Assembly (NCBI GenBank): GCA_001632435.1
Contig: KV423946.1
Coordinates: 71,169 to 135,168, forward strand
Source of the DNA: Calocera cornea HHB12733
Taxonomy: Eukaryota > Basidiomycota > Dacrymycetes > Dacrymycetales > Dacrymycetaceae
DNA length: 64,000 bases
Reading direction: 5' to 3'
Of this stretch, positions 48,848 through 59,045 are shown piece after piece (within the stretch, counting starts at the first letter, position 1; the number at the start of each line of letters is the position of its first letter). The notes beneath the pieces were generated by a model. That model ran no database searches. It was not told the origin of the DNA and worked only from the letters and a program-made list of their open reading frames with translations. Made by a program: the position numbers and the translations under genes.

Positions 48848-50528
48848 GCTCGCGAGGACCACACAAACACGATCTGACTGTGGCCAAATATCAGAAAGCG
48901 CACGAGAGGAGGGATGAGTACACGCACCCTGGCCAGAATGAAGGGGCTATTGAAACATACGGCCCCGTTCAGCGAAGTGGGGCATCCAACTGTACCAACC
49001 CGCAGAGTCTTTATAAGCCGCTGCCAGCGCAACCCCAGGCTGCGTCCCATTCAGCAACGCCTTCCAGAACGCGCAAGTGGGGCGGCGGTCGCATGGGGCT
49101 TGGGAAGGAGGGCCGGCGTCCCTGAAGTGTCCAAGCGGTGCATCAGATAGCCCATGGATATCTAGAAGCATGTATCAGGAAGAATCGGGAATGTCTGATG
49201 TAGCCCTGGCAGACTACCGAAGGCGCATTGGAACCGCCCCATTCCTTGCATAGGGTCACGCTAGGGCTCCGTGAAACCTCTTGCTCCTCCCTTGTCCGCT
49301 GCGACCTTGGAAGCCGCTTGCAAACTTTGAGCCCCTTGTGGATTGCGACACCGACCAGCGCAGGGGACGTATGCGTGGGACCCTGAAGAAGCACCCCCGA
49401 ATAGGATAACGTGCCCCCGTCGAAGCCTGTCAGTCATCAGCAGTCAACGCAGGGCCGACGCTTGGCCTCGGGAGAAGCTCCAACAGCCGCATCGCCACCT
49501 GCCTCTCCGAAGGACCGAAGGAACTGAATGGACCAATGAAAAAATTCGCCTACCCGGCACCGTTCTGCCCTGGCAAAAGCAGCATCTTGTTGGACTCCCG
49601 TCGACAGATCGCGTCGTAGGAAAGGGGCGTGAACTGTACTCTCGCATCTTTTTTCTGTCCGGATATGAAACGGAGACAATATAACTACCATCTGTGGAGC
49701 ATATGGGCCTGTCACCTTTTGCCGATCTATTCACGTTGGAAACGTATTCAACTGAGCATGGCATTTGATCGAACACAGCTGCACAGGAGTGTAGTAGTAT
49801 AATAGCTTTAGGCCAAGCTGCTGGTGCATGGGATTCAAAGTGGAGTTACAGCACATGGGGGAATCGCAACGGACGCGCGGACTGTCAGACACATCCAGCT
49901 CGGATCTCGGAAGCCGCGGCAAAGTGCCGCACGAAGCCGTTCCCTCGAAGTCCGTCATTGTCAAGCGAGCAAATTAGGAAGTGGACTGCCGGACAGCTAT
50001 CTTCAGTGCCGAGCTGAAAAGGAACCGATATAGCCGTGCCCCGCAATCGTTCCCAGGGCTCTGCGGAGCAACGGAAAGTAGCAGATTGACGCCCATTAGA
50101 CTGCGGAGTGTCGTCAGTTGACGGGAGGCCGTTGACTGCACCAAACTGCACACAGGCTGGGAAGCCGCGCGATTGGCCCGCCTAGCCCATTTGGGTTTCA
50201 ATCCACCAATTCAATGGTCTCGCCCAGAAACAACTCTGGTGGCATTAATAATGCCTCAGCGAAAGGGGTGCGGCTACATACCGTAATGCCGAGCTATCAA
50301 GCTGTCAACTGTCAACCTTAGATGTCCAGATGCCCAGCGGCCGGATTTGGCGCCGTCTCGGACTGCTCTCGGGCTGCACAACGCCAGTAGGACGGCTACA
50401 TTGAGGCCAACTGTCAGGCGCGACTGCGCATTTTGTATTAGTGGTATTCTATTGTCAGCAATTATTTTGTGTTGTAAAATGTCCAGTGTCATGCACGTTA
50501 TAGAACTGGAGTAGTGCTTGAATGGTTT
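48848..50528. other. Intergenic region, nothing supported
   Basis: About 1.7 kb with only short frames on both strands. It includes the promoter of the F-box-like gene and the 3' flank of the glucan lyase gene. Confidence 0.5.
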
Positions 50529-53500
50529 CTATGGTTCCATGACGATGGTTAGCCTTCCTCCTGCTAGCTCAACCGGAACAGTAGCAACTCCTGCCTTTAC
50601 GGCAGCATCCCATTTAAAGGAGCACCCGGAAGACAGAGCCGCACCCGATGCATCGGTGAAAGAAACTGCAGAGAGTTGTGGCTGGGTGGGGTCGGCCCAA
50701 GCCACGATGGTGTAGGTATTGCCGATGTCCCTAGCGACATTGGCGGGGCCATAGCCGTCATGGAGATTGGAGACGGTGATGGTTCGGGTATTGCCCACGG
50801 TGGTCTGTGTAATCAGGACCTCGCGATACTCGCTCTTCGCCTGGGTATCCTCGCCGTATTCCTCTTGTGGCACAAGGTCCGGTGCACTCGAGCGAGAAAC
50901 GCCATCGTCCAGGTACATAGTGTACGAGTTATCCTTGCCAGGATAAACGTGCAACGTGATCGGGTTTATGGAGCTCGTGTCCCCGATGTATTGGCGCACT
51001 TCGATCTGAGGGATGATGCCGCCTTCACGGACATACATGGGCGTGACGTATGGGATGTGGCTGGGATCCGCGGAGATAGAGCAATCGTAGTGGAATGCCG
51101 AACCACCCTCCACAAGTTTGGCTAGGGGAACACCGAGTGATCCATCAACGCGGAGGTTGCAGCAGTACCAATTGTCAGGCTGGGGAAGGTACACATGGCG
51201 CTTTCCCTTGTTGACGGTATGGCTCTGGACAACTGCGCACACCAGGAGATCCTGGCCGCACACGTACTGATTGTCCAGGAAGTGATCCTGCTCGTTGAAA
51301 AGCGTAGTGTCAAGAGTGTCGGTGATGAGCTGTGAGGACGTTAGCAATGCGGAAGTCGTGGTGGGAGGATAGCACGCACCATGGAGCGAGCAATGGGGAG
51401 ACCATTGACCTGGTTCTCGAACATCTTGTCATACAGGAGCTGCATGAGGCTGTAGCGCAGCGAGACGTAATAGCGGCAGATTGGCTCGACGGCGGAGTAC
51501 AACCACCCCTGCTCAGCCTGAATTTCTGGGTGATCACGAAGATAGTTGGTGTACTGGAAGGGCTCCTGGAACCATTTCTCGCCGCTACGCTTGATGTAGT
51601 GGTTCCTGTGCCACGGTAACAGGACGGATCCAGAGTACCACCGAATAAGAAGGTCGGGGTCGCAGAACTTCTCGTTCCCGTTCGCCATGAAGCCGCCCAT
51701 ATCTGAACCAGCGATGGTCACACCGATGTAACCGAGGGCGAGCACTTGCGCGACGGAGATGTGCCAGAAGTCCCATGTACTGCCGTTGTCACCCGTCCAC
51801 AACCCAGCATAACGGTGCATGCCCGAGAAGGAACCACGACCGACGATGAAGTTGCGCTTATTCTCACGGCACTTGAGCTTGTTCAAGCCGAGATAGGTCG
51901 CCTTGTGGAGGTTGAAGCTATAGAGTGCCCACAGCTCGGCGGCGGTTTTGCGAGGCACGGCCTGACCAGGTGTGATGAAGTGCGGGTCGGTCGACATCCA
52001 CAAGCGCGAGGGGAAGCCTTTCATGTCGCCGTACCCGGTGCCAATGGCGGGCGTCGTCATGTCCTGCCAGACGAACTCGAGGCCAGCCTCGAAGAGCTTC
52101 TCATATTGCTGTCCCCAGAATTCGCGCACGTCCGGTCGGTTCATGTCAAGGTAATATCCAGGCTACGGACCAGGTGAGTAAATATGCCCTTCGCAAATAT
52201 TCGGCAGGACTCACAGTACCAAGAGAAGCACCGTAGCTGACACCACCATGGAAGGGGTATCCGCTGTTGAAGTTCTCCGCGAAGTTGCTGTAGCATCGTT
52301 AGCTGATAGCGCTCACGAACGGCCGTAGTAGACGCACTAGTAATCCCCAAAGTCTGGCCTGGACGACACCTGGTTGGGATCCACCTCCTGTGCAACAGGC
52401 AAGCCCTCCTCATCCAAATTGCCCCAGTAGTACGTGTACCTCACATCCTCCGGCTTTTCCGTCGTGCCGTCGGTATAGCGCAGATCAGGGATGAGGTACT
52501 TCTTGGCGAGCGCATTCGTCAGGGTCGGGTACTCGGTGGTCTGCGCATTGAGCGAGATAACAGGAGTGATATTGGTACAGCACTTGATGCCCTTGTTCCG
52601 CAGGTCCGTGAACATCCCGGGCGTATCAGGGAAGTTCGTCTCGTTCCACGTGAACGTGCGGTAGTGGTCCTGGAAGTCGACGTCGATGTGCAGGCCGTCG
52701 AGCGGGATCTGCGCCGCGCGGTACTGCGCGACGACCGTCTCGAGGTCGTTCCGGTTGATGTAGCCGTAGCAGCCCTGGTGGTTGCCTAGCACGTAGCGCG
52801 GCTTGAGGTGCGGGCGGCCGATGAGCAGGGTGTGCGACTCGATCAGCTTCGCGACGTTGTCGGCGCTCATGATATATGCGTCGAACCCATTGAAGCGGGT
52901 ACCGATGGACACGCGTCCGGCATTCGACTTGCCGAGGTCGATCACCACCTGACTGTAGTTGTCCACGAAGGTGGCGGTCACATTCGAGTAGCCGGGGTTG
53001 GCGTGCATCTCCACGAAGTACGGGCAGGAGTGGTACAGCGGCTCGCGGTCGTCCGTGGGCCCCTTGTTGTAGAGGTTGCCGTACAGCATGTTATCGTAGC
53101 CTGTAACAATATCAATAAGGCGCGTATATGCACTGTGTAATAAGACGCACAATAATAATTCATCATACTAGGGGTCTTGAGCAGATGCTTCCCGCCCTGC
53201 TCCCCAAAGCCTAGGAACTCGGCCGACCCCTTCTTCCATATATGGCAGACGATATTATTCACGCGGTAGTGCAGCGGCTCGTAGCGGAACGGCCTGGAGA
53301 TCGTCTGCCAGACGACCTTCTCCATGGGCACATTGAGGGCATGCAAGTCGGGCGGGACGGGGATGATGAGCGTGGTGACCTCGAGCTTGCGCGTCACCTG
53401 CAGGCGGAAAGGCGACTTGTACATATACAGCTTGGTGCATGGTTGGCCGTTCGTGTCATTGTCACGATCGGTGGTGTTTTGGTATGTGACGGTCTGTTTT

Positions 53501-54120
53501 GCGAAATCAGCATGATTTCGCGTTTGCAGCAGAGACTGCGCACCGCAAGGGTAAAATACGTTCCATCAGCGGACGTCGCGAATTTGGTTCTCCAGCACGT
53601 GCCGAGATCACGCTCGATCGAATCCACCAGTGCTCCCCAGGTCTTCTCCATCACGGAACGTCTATCGCACGAGTCGTCAGCGGCCGCAGCGCTTCTCTTC
53701 CGGGAGAACTCACGAGTTGTCCATGGGATAGTCGCTGATCGTCTTGAATGTCGGATCGTACCTGATCCTCCACACCTGTGGACTGGCGAAATGGATCAGG
53801 CACACGGTGCCATCGTCGAACTCCAATCCTGCGGCGAACCGCAGGGGATCTTCGGGCTTGAGCGAGGAGGAGGTGTGGACGTTGGTGATGGTCGTGGGAC
53901 CATGCGGGTAGCCTGCTGCCCTGGCGAAGAAGTGCTCTGCAGGCACAAAGTTGAGGGGGTCTGTCGCTCCAGCCACGTATGGCATGTTTGCTCGCTCTGC
54001 GTGGGAGGGAAGTTTTGGGGAGGTTGGACGAGCTGCGGGGAGCCTGTGGGTGAGTATGGAGTATGGGAGGTGGGCGTGTGCGGCTGCGTTGTGCGGACGG
54101 ATGTGTACTGCGGTAGGCAT
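50529..54120 (-). CDS. GH31 alpha-1,4-glucan lyase
   Basis: Seven exons (54120-53714, 53661-53544, 53493-53169, 53100-52338, 52287-52215, 52162-51380, 51329-50529) join to 1089 residues, the size of known glucan lyases. The catalytic region reads GLEFVWQDMTTPA with the nucleophile Asp596; alpha-glucosidases of the family have DMNEP at this point, whereas DM(T)(T)P is typical of lyases. The second acid lies in LWTGDN (Asp687), preceded by NFIVGRGSFSGMHRYAG and followed by STWDFW and IAGSDMGGF, all closely lyase-like. The lyase releases 1,5-anhydrofructose from the non-reducing ends of starch or glycogen without water; such enzymes are known from red algae, morels and Phanerochaete. Upstream DGLHIDVDFQDHYRTFTW is the conserved barrel strand. 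No signal peptide is evident, which fits intracellular glycogen as substrate. An in-frame later ATG (about residue 46) is an alternative start. Confidence 0.88.
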
Positions 54121-55181
54121 CGTGGTCGTCAGCGGCGTCGTTGCGGTCTATATAGTGTTGGCTCTCGTGCGATGATGATGAGAAGAGGCATGCGGGTTCT
54201 ACAGATGGGGACGGGCGTTCCAACGCGGCATTTGAGGTGCGGTGTTGCGGGAAGGAAGCGTGCGCGGTTGGTTTGGGCTTGCGTTGGGGGCAATGGGGAG
54301 GGAACGGAGGGTCAGGGTGCCGAGGAAGGAAGCTGTCTCTGATTGGCGGTGTTGTGCGCTGGGCTTGCTTGCTTCGGTCACCAACGGCCTGATGAAGTCG
54401 AAGGGGACGATCACAAAGGCCCGCAGGAGCAAGCGAGCTAGGAACGACCGGCCGTACACCTCGTCCCGGCGCTTCGCATCCTTATCCAAACGCAGACAGC
54501 CCCCGCTCTCGCTTGAGCGCCAAAGGGTCGTGCGGCCGCGTGCCACCCTCAGGCTCTCCTAACTCTCCCCCCGAAAACACCACGGGAAGGCTCGGCCCTG
54601 GCGGGGAGGGTTCAGCCATGCTTGCTGCCGGGACATGTCCCTGGCGCAGCAAGGGGTAACTTACAGGGTTTTGTCCAGGCCGCCTATAGGCGGGGGCCGG
54701 TTACCGGTTACGAGAAAGGTGAACGGGTCCAGCAGGGCGGTGAGCAAACCATCGCCGTCATCGGCAATTCACACTCGTCATGTCATCCCGGCACGCACCG
54801 CCGATCACGGTACTTTCACTATCACCTGCCGCTCAATCGTGCACGGTCACTGGATCTCCAACGCCAGCCGCCAGCCGCCTGCCGTTTAGCGCCGGAAAAC
54901 CGTTGCTATGCTATTGTTCGGTTCTACGGCACTACACAGGACAGCCTTCACGGGATGGAAGCTATATATGGGATAATTAGCATCATCCTAGTCAATCCTC
55001 TGATGCACGAGCGCGATTTACAAAAGCGTCTTTACGAAAACGTCTTTTGAGAATCAACAGATCCCCTCCGCAGGCCAGGAAGCCTGTGCTCTCCCGCAGA
55101 TAACGCGCTCCCGAGTGTCGTCTTCTGCTCGTGGTCTGGCACAATCGTCGTGCGATTCGCGAACAGCGCTCGCCTCCGACT
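54121..55181. other. Glucan lyase promoter and spacer
   Basis: About 1 kb without a supported gene. Open frames in the first 450 bases are read-throughs of GC-rich promoter DNA. Confidence 0.5.
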
Positions 55182-56114
55182 TCACCCGCGCTCGCTGTCC
55201 ACGAGCTCGAACAGCCCTCCCTGCAGCGCCTTCCGCACGAACCAGGTATGCGGCTCGTCCACTAGCTCGAGGGCGAACCGGCCCTGCGGTAAGTGACGCT
55301 CGAACCGCTCCCACTCCACGCTCCGGCTGTCGTACACCATGCGGTCCTCGACGATGCCGACCCGGAGCGCGGCGCGCTCGAGCATCTGATCCCTCATCGC
55401 GAGCACGTCCCGCTCGTCCGTCTGCCCGCCTTGCCGCTCGCAGAACAGCAGCTCGCCGACCTCGGGGAACAGGCCCGCGTACTCGAACTCGCGCCACCAC
55501 GTCCGGTCGCGGTTCGTCGCGAGCCGCTTGAGACTGCCCAGCCGCGGGCAGGCGGTGATCCAGTTGAGCATCCCGCGGTTCTGCCACCGCAGGAGCGAGA
55601 AGGGGAGCATGAAGCTCGGCGAGTCGACCACGAGCTCTTCGAGTACCTCGAACGCGCCGATCGCCGCCGGCCAGAGGTGACAGTCGCGCAGCCGGCGGGC
55701 AAAGTCGTGCACGACCAGCAGTCGCTTCACCCTCGGTCCCAGTGCGGCGAAGAGCGGTGCGAGCTCCTTGGCGCAATAGCTGTGCCCCGAGTACCCGCCC
55801 TCTGGTCGTTCCTTCCCGCTTTCCCACTCCATGTCTCCGCGCAACAGCGCGAGGCTCTCCACATACTGCAGGCCATCCGTGCAGGCCAGGAGTGCAGGTA
55901 TGTCCTCAGCCCTCCTCACAACCGCTCGTGCATACAAATGCCGCAGGGTAAGGTTGCGCCATATGCGGTCGGTGCGCGTGAGTGCGCGCAACGCGGACTC
56001 GACCGACGGCTCCCAGGCGTACGCCGACCGGCGGCCCTCGCCGAGCAGGAAGGACAGGATCGGAAGGCGGAGCTCGTTTGGGATGCGTGATATGCCGGAA
56101 TGACAGTCTTGCAT
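55182..56114 (-). CDS. F-box-like protein, paralogue of 47657-48847
   Basis: Intronless frame of 310 residues from the ATG at 56114. The N terminus IPNELRLPILSFLLGE and the following RTDRIWRNLTLRHLYARAVV match the divergent F-box of the other copy. Shared blocks run in the same order: LQYVESLALLRG against LEYAESLALLPG, CAKELAPLFAALG against CTDDLAPLLGHLS, CHLWPAAI against CTLWSDTI, LEELVVD against LQELIVD, and ALQGGLFELV at the end. It lacks the disordered Ser/Asp loop of the longer copy. It is more GC-rich than its paralogue at silent sites, so the two have sat in different compositional settings for some time. Substrate unknown. Confidence 0.72.
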   Translation of the reverse strand: MQDCHSGISRIPNELRLPILSFLLGEGRRSAYAWEPSVESALRALTRTDRIWRNLTLRHLYARAVVRRAEDIPALLACTDGLQYVESLALLRGDMEWESGKERPEGGYSGHSYCAKELAPLFAALGPRVKRLLVVHDFARRLRDCHLWPAAIGAFEVLEELVVDSPSFMLPFSLLRWQNRGMLNWITACPRLGSLKRLATNRDRTWWREFEYAGLFPEVGELLFCERQGGQTDERDVLAMRDQMLERAALRVGIVEDRMVYDSRSVEWERFERHLPQGRFALELVDEPHTWFVRKALQGGLFELVDSERG

Positions 56115-56593
56115 AGGGGGTGGCAACTCTGGGACCAAAGGCGGGACACGAGTGCCTGGTCGTGGAAGGTATGGAAGGCTATGCGAGGCTTATCGAGCTT
56201 GACGATATGGATGCCAGGCACCGCGGCCAGAAGCAGCACTAGTGGTCAGGACACCGGGCTTGGGTATAGGCACATCCAAGCGCAGAGACTTCCTCTATCC
56301 GCCAGCTTAACCGGTGCGAATGCCACGGCTGTAGAGGAGGGAAGATGAAGAGTAGAATGGGATGCCATGGTTCGCGAACCCCCTGTCGGAATCTTCCGAT
56401 GCTGACCGGGCCGCTGCTTGCGAAGGGTCCTGGGTCGTCTCCGTGTCTCAAACGGTGCAATCTGAGGAAGCCTCGACTACAGTTAGTTGTGCATCGGTGC
56501 ATTGGGTATAAAGCAGCTAAGGGGTATTGGGTATAAGGGATTAAGCCTGAACTTCTGGCTCCCCCGTTCCGACAGCATCATGCGCTTGTCTGA
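56115..56593. other. Short intergenic stretch
   Basis: Contains the promoter of the F-box-like gene and the 3' end of the MFS gene; a GGGTAT-type direct repeat lies near 56508-56535. No gene. Confidence 0.5.
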
Positions 56594-58420
56594 CTACTCC
56601 ACATGCTTCCTGCTGTCGACCTCCGCCAAGCCAGGCCCGTTGCCCTCTCCGATTTCTTCTCTGCTGACCTGACTAGGATTTTCCATAAGGTGCTCGCTCC
56701 CGGCTTCATCCGCTTTCTCCTTGTCGATCTGTCGCCGTACCTGTCGCCCCTCCAGACCAAACACTGCAGCGCAGAGAACCATCACCACAACGGACTGGAA
56801 GATGACGGCTCGGTGCATATTGAGCGGCGGGTCGGCGTCCTCTGGCGCTCGTAGCGCACCCTCCACGAGAATGTAAATAACCGAAAACAAGTTTGCGCTT
56901 AAAGACCATTAGGGAATTCTTTCACTGACAGAAGAACAAACAGCTTACGAGCACCAGAAGATCGCAGATGATGTCTCAGCGTTTCGCGAGACTTCGACCC
57001 CCAGCTCGAGAGCAACCGGTAGGAGGATGAATGAGCAGACGCCGATGAGAACGAATTGCGCATATATGCCGCCCAAGTCGTTGCCACGGACTGCATTCCG
57101 TCAGTGATGTCTCACAAGCCTGGGATTGCAGCACTCACTGCCCCAAATAAGTGTAAGATAGATAATTCCCAGTGCGGACACAAACAATCTGGCTGACGTA
57201 GCCAAGTGGTGCGTGAGGTACCGGTCGTAAATCGGTGCTGTGACACAGGCGGCCACAATTCCAGAGAGGAGGAATGCTGCTCCCACGAAGCCAGCTGTAT
57301 CGGCGCTGTATCCATACGGGACCATGAACTGATTCAGGAGGATTGACATGGCGGTGAATGCCCCGACAAGACTGCCAAACTCGATAGTTAGAATGACGAA
57401 GTCGATCCTTTGGCGTCGCGTCATAACGAATTTCCCGGGTCGACCCCTTCCGGGGAAGAAGACATCCCGCAAGGTCTCAAACATACTGGGGCTTTCAGTC
57501 GAGGCCGAGAATGCTGCCCAGGGTATTAGATATGTCAAGAAACGCAGGCTGCAAGGTTCTCACTTGGTGGAGTAGGAGGACGCTCCAGCACGAAGAAAGC
57601 GGCAGGTACTGTCAGCGCAGACGTAATGATGGCCAGCACGAGAATCTGTGATGACATTCAGCCTAAAATCCGCTAGTCGAAAGACACAACGTACAGAGAA
57701 AGCAACATCATCAGTGCCGACTGCTGGCGCGATAAGCTGAGCCAGCGCTCCTCCAATGGGATTGGCTGAATATTGTCGATGAGTATAATATCCAGCGAAT
57801 AAGTTGCAGCGGTGCGTACAGACAGCAATCAGCATCGTGGCTGTTGTCCGCTCTCTGAGATCAAACCAGCGCTCGGAGTACTTTGGTGCAAGTACCTGGA
57901 AGATGGGCTGGCCAATTCCATTGAGCACGGATGACAGCATGAACACAGCAAATGTCGTCGTCGCATTCGTGCTGCCTTTCGCTGCTCCATAGCGCACCCA
58001 GGAACTAGCCAGCGTCATGAATGCTCCGAAGGCACACTGTCGTAGTCTCAGCATGGATTGACCCAGAATCAGGTTGATAGACGCACAGTCCATCGTAGAC
58101 CGAAGGTCTCAACGCATATCGGAACTGCTAACGAGACGGGTAGGTAGATGAGATTGACAGAGTTCGCCAGCCAGTTCACGTTATCGTAGCTGAGGTTCCA
58201 CTGTGCAACGGCTAGACGCTTATTGAGTAAATGATTCCATCTCCACTTTCAGTGAACTCACTGGAATTGGCGATAGGGGAGAACCACAGCCAGTTCATCG
58301 CTGCCTGTTTAGGTGTCAGTGGAACGCATCGCAGCGGGAAGATACGACAGGCACTGCGAGATTCAGCATGACCAGCGCGACGAGTCCTATCCATCTCCGC
58401 TTGTACAATCGATACTGCAT
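56594..58420 (-). CDS. MFS transporter, FLVCR-like
   Basis: Multi-exon gene with at least eight exons. In order on the minus strand: MQYRLYKRRWIGLVALVMLNLA (start at 58420), AMNWLWFSPIANS, NWLANSVNLIYLPVS, a long exon with WVRYGAA and LNGIGQPIFQVLAPKYSERWF, then ANPIGGALAQLIAP, ILVLAIITSALTVPA, a cytoplasmic loop with MTRRQRIDFV, further helices and a charged tail ending at 56594. The KRRW-IGLV start, NWLWFSPI and the Gln-Pro-containing fourth helix are typical of the FLVCR branch, whose animal members move heme or choline/ethanolamine; the fungal substrate is unknown. The very first codons are uncertain: an upstream leader intron (donor near 58487) is possible. It shares a divergent promoter of 625 bp with COG2. 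Confidence 0.8.
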
Positions 58421-59045
58421 TGGAGTTGACAGGTACTGGACGTGCGAGGTGCAGACCGCTCCGCACACGACATTCACGTCCGCACTAGTGAAAGGTCGAA
58501 GACTCCAGATTCCGGTAATAGCTCGAGGTTTCAGAAGTGTATATCTCTTCTTGGGCAATTCATCAGAGTCGTGATAAGAGAATTATCACTCAATGGGATG
58601 CAGGACGCTGGAAAGGGGGGGATATATGCAGGATCGAGTTGTTCGCTGCTGGTCCCGCATGGGCCGGCTGGTGGGCTGTGGGCTTCCAGGGTCTGGTGAG
58701 AACAGGGGATGTGGCAGAATCGGCATAGGCAGGATGCCGAGGAAGTCCTGCCTATGCCGAGGAAGTAGCCGGAAGGGTGGCCAGGGCGCCGGCCAATGTC
58801 ATAACAACTGTGCTGGATGACCACAAAGTGATTGTTGCCCAAGCTTCGAAATGCGAGAGACGAGTACTTCATTGCTGAGATAGACACAATGACCAAATAT
58901 TGGAATTACGATCTAAACCAACTGCAGCTCCTCCCGCACTAGACGGCGATAGTCAATCAAACGGAAGCAGACCCTGGCATTGTCACCGCTGAACGCTCTC
59001 GTGCCTGTCGAGCTCGACATTCGCGACGTTGTACATGCACGCTCA
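58421..59045. other. Divergent promoter region of the MFS gene and COG2
   Basis: 625 bp between two divergent starts. It contains a perfect 14-bp inverted repeat (58721-58759) and a 13-bp direct repeat overlapping it. No gene supported. Confidence 0.6.
58721..58759. repeat. Perfect inverted repeat with 14-bp arms
   Basis: CGGCATAGGCAGGA at 58721-58734 is the exact reverse complement of TCCTGCCTATGCCG at 58746-58759, with an 11-base loop. In addition ATGCCGAGGAAGT occurs twice (58734-58746 and 58754-58766). The element sits midway in the divergent promoter. It could be a paired binding site for a dimeric factor or a small hairpin; it is too far from either coding end to be a terminator. Confidence 0.9.
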
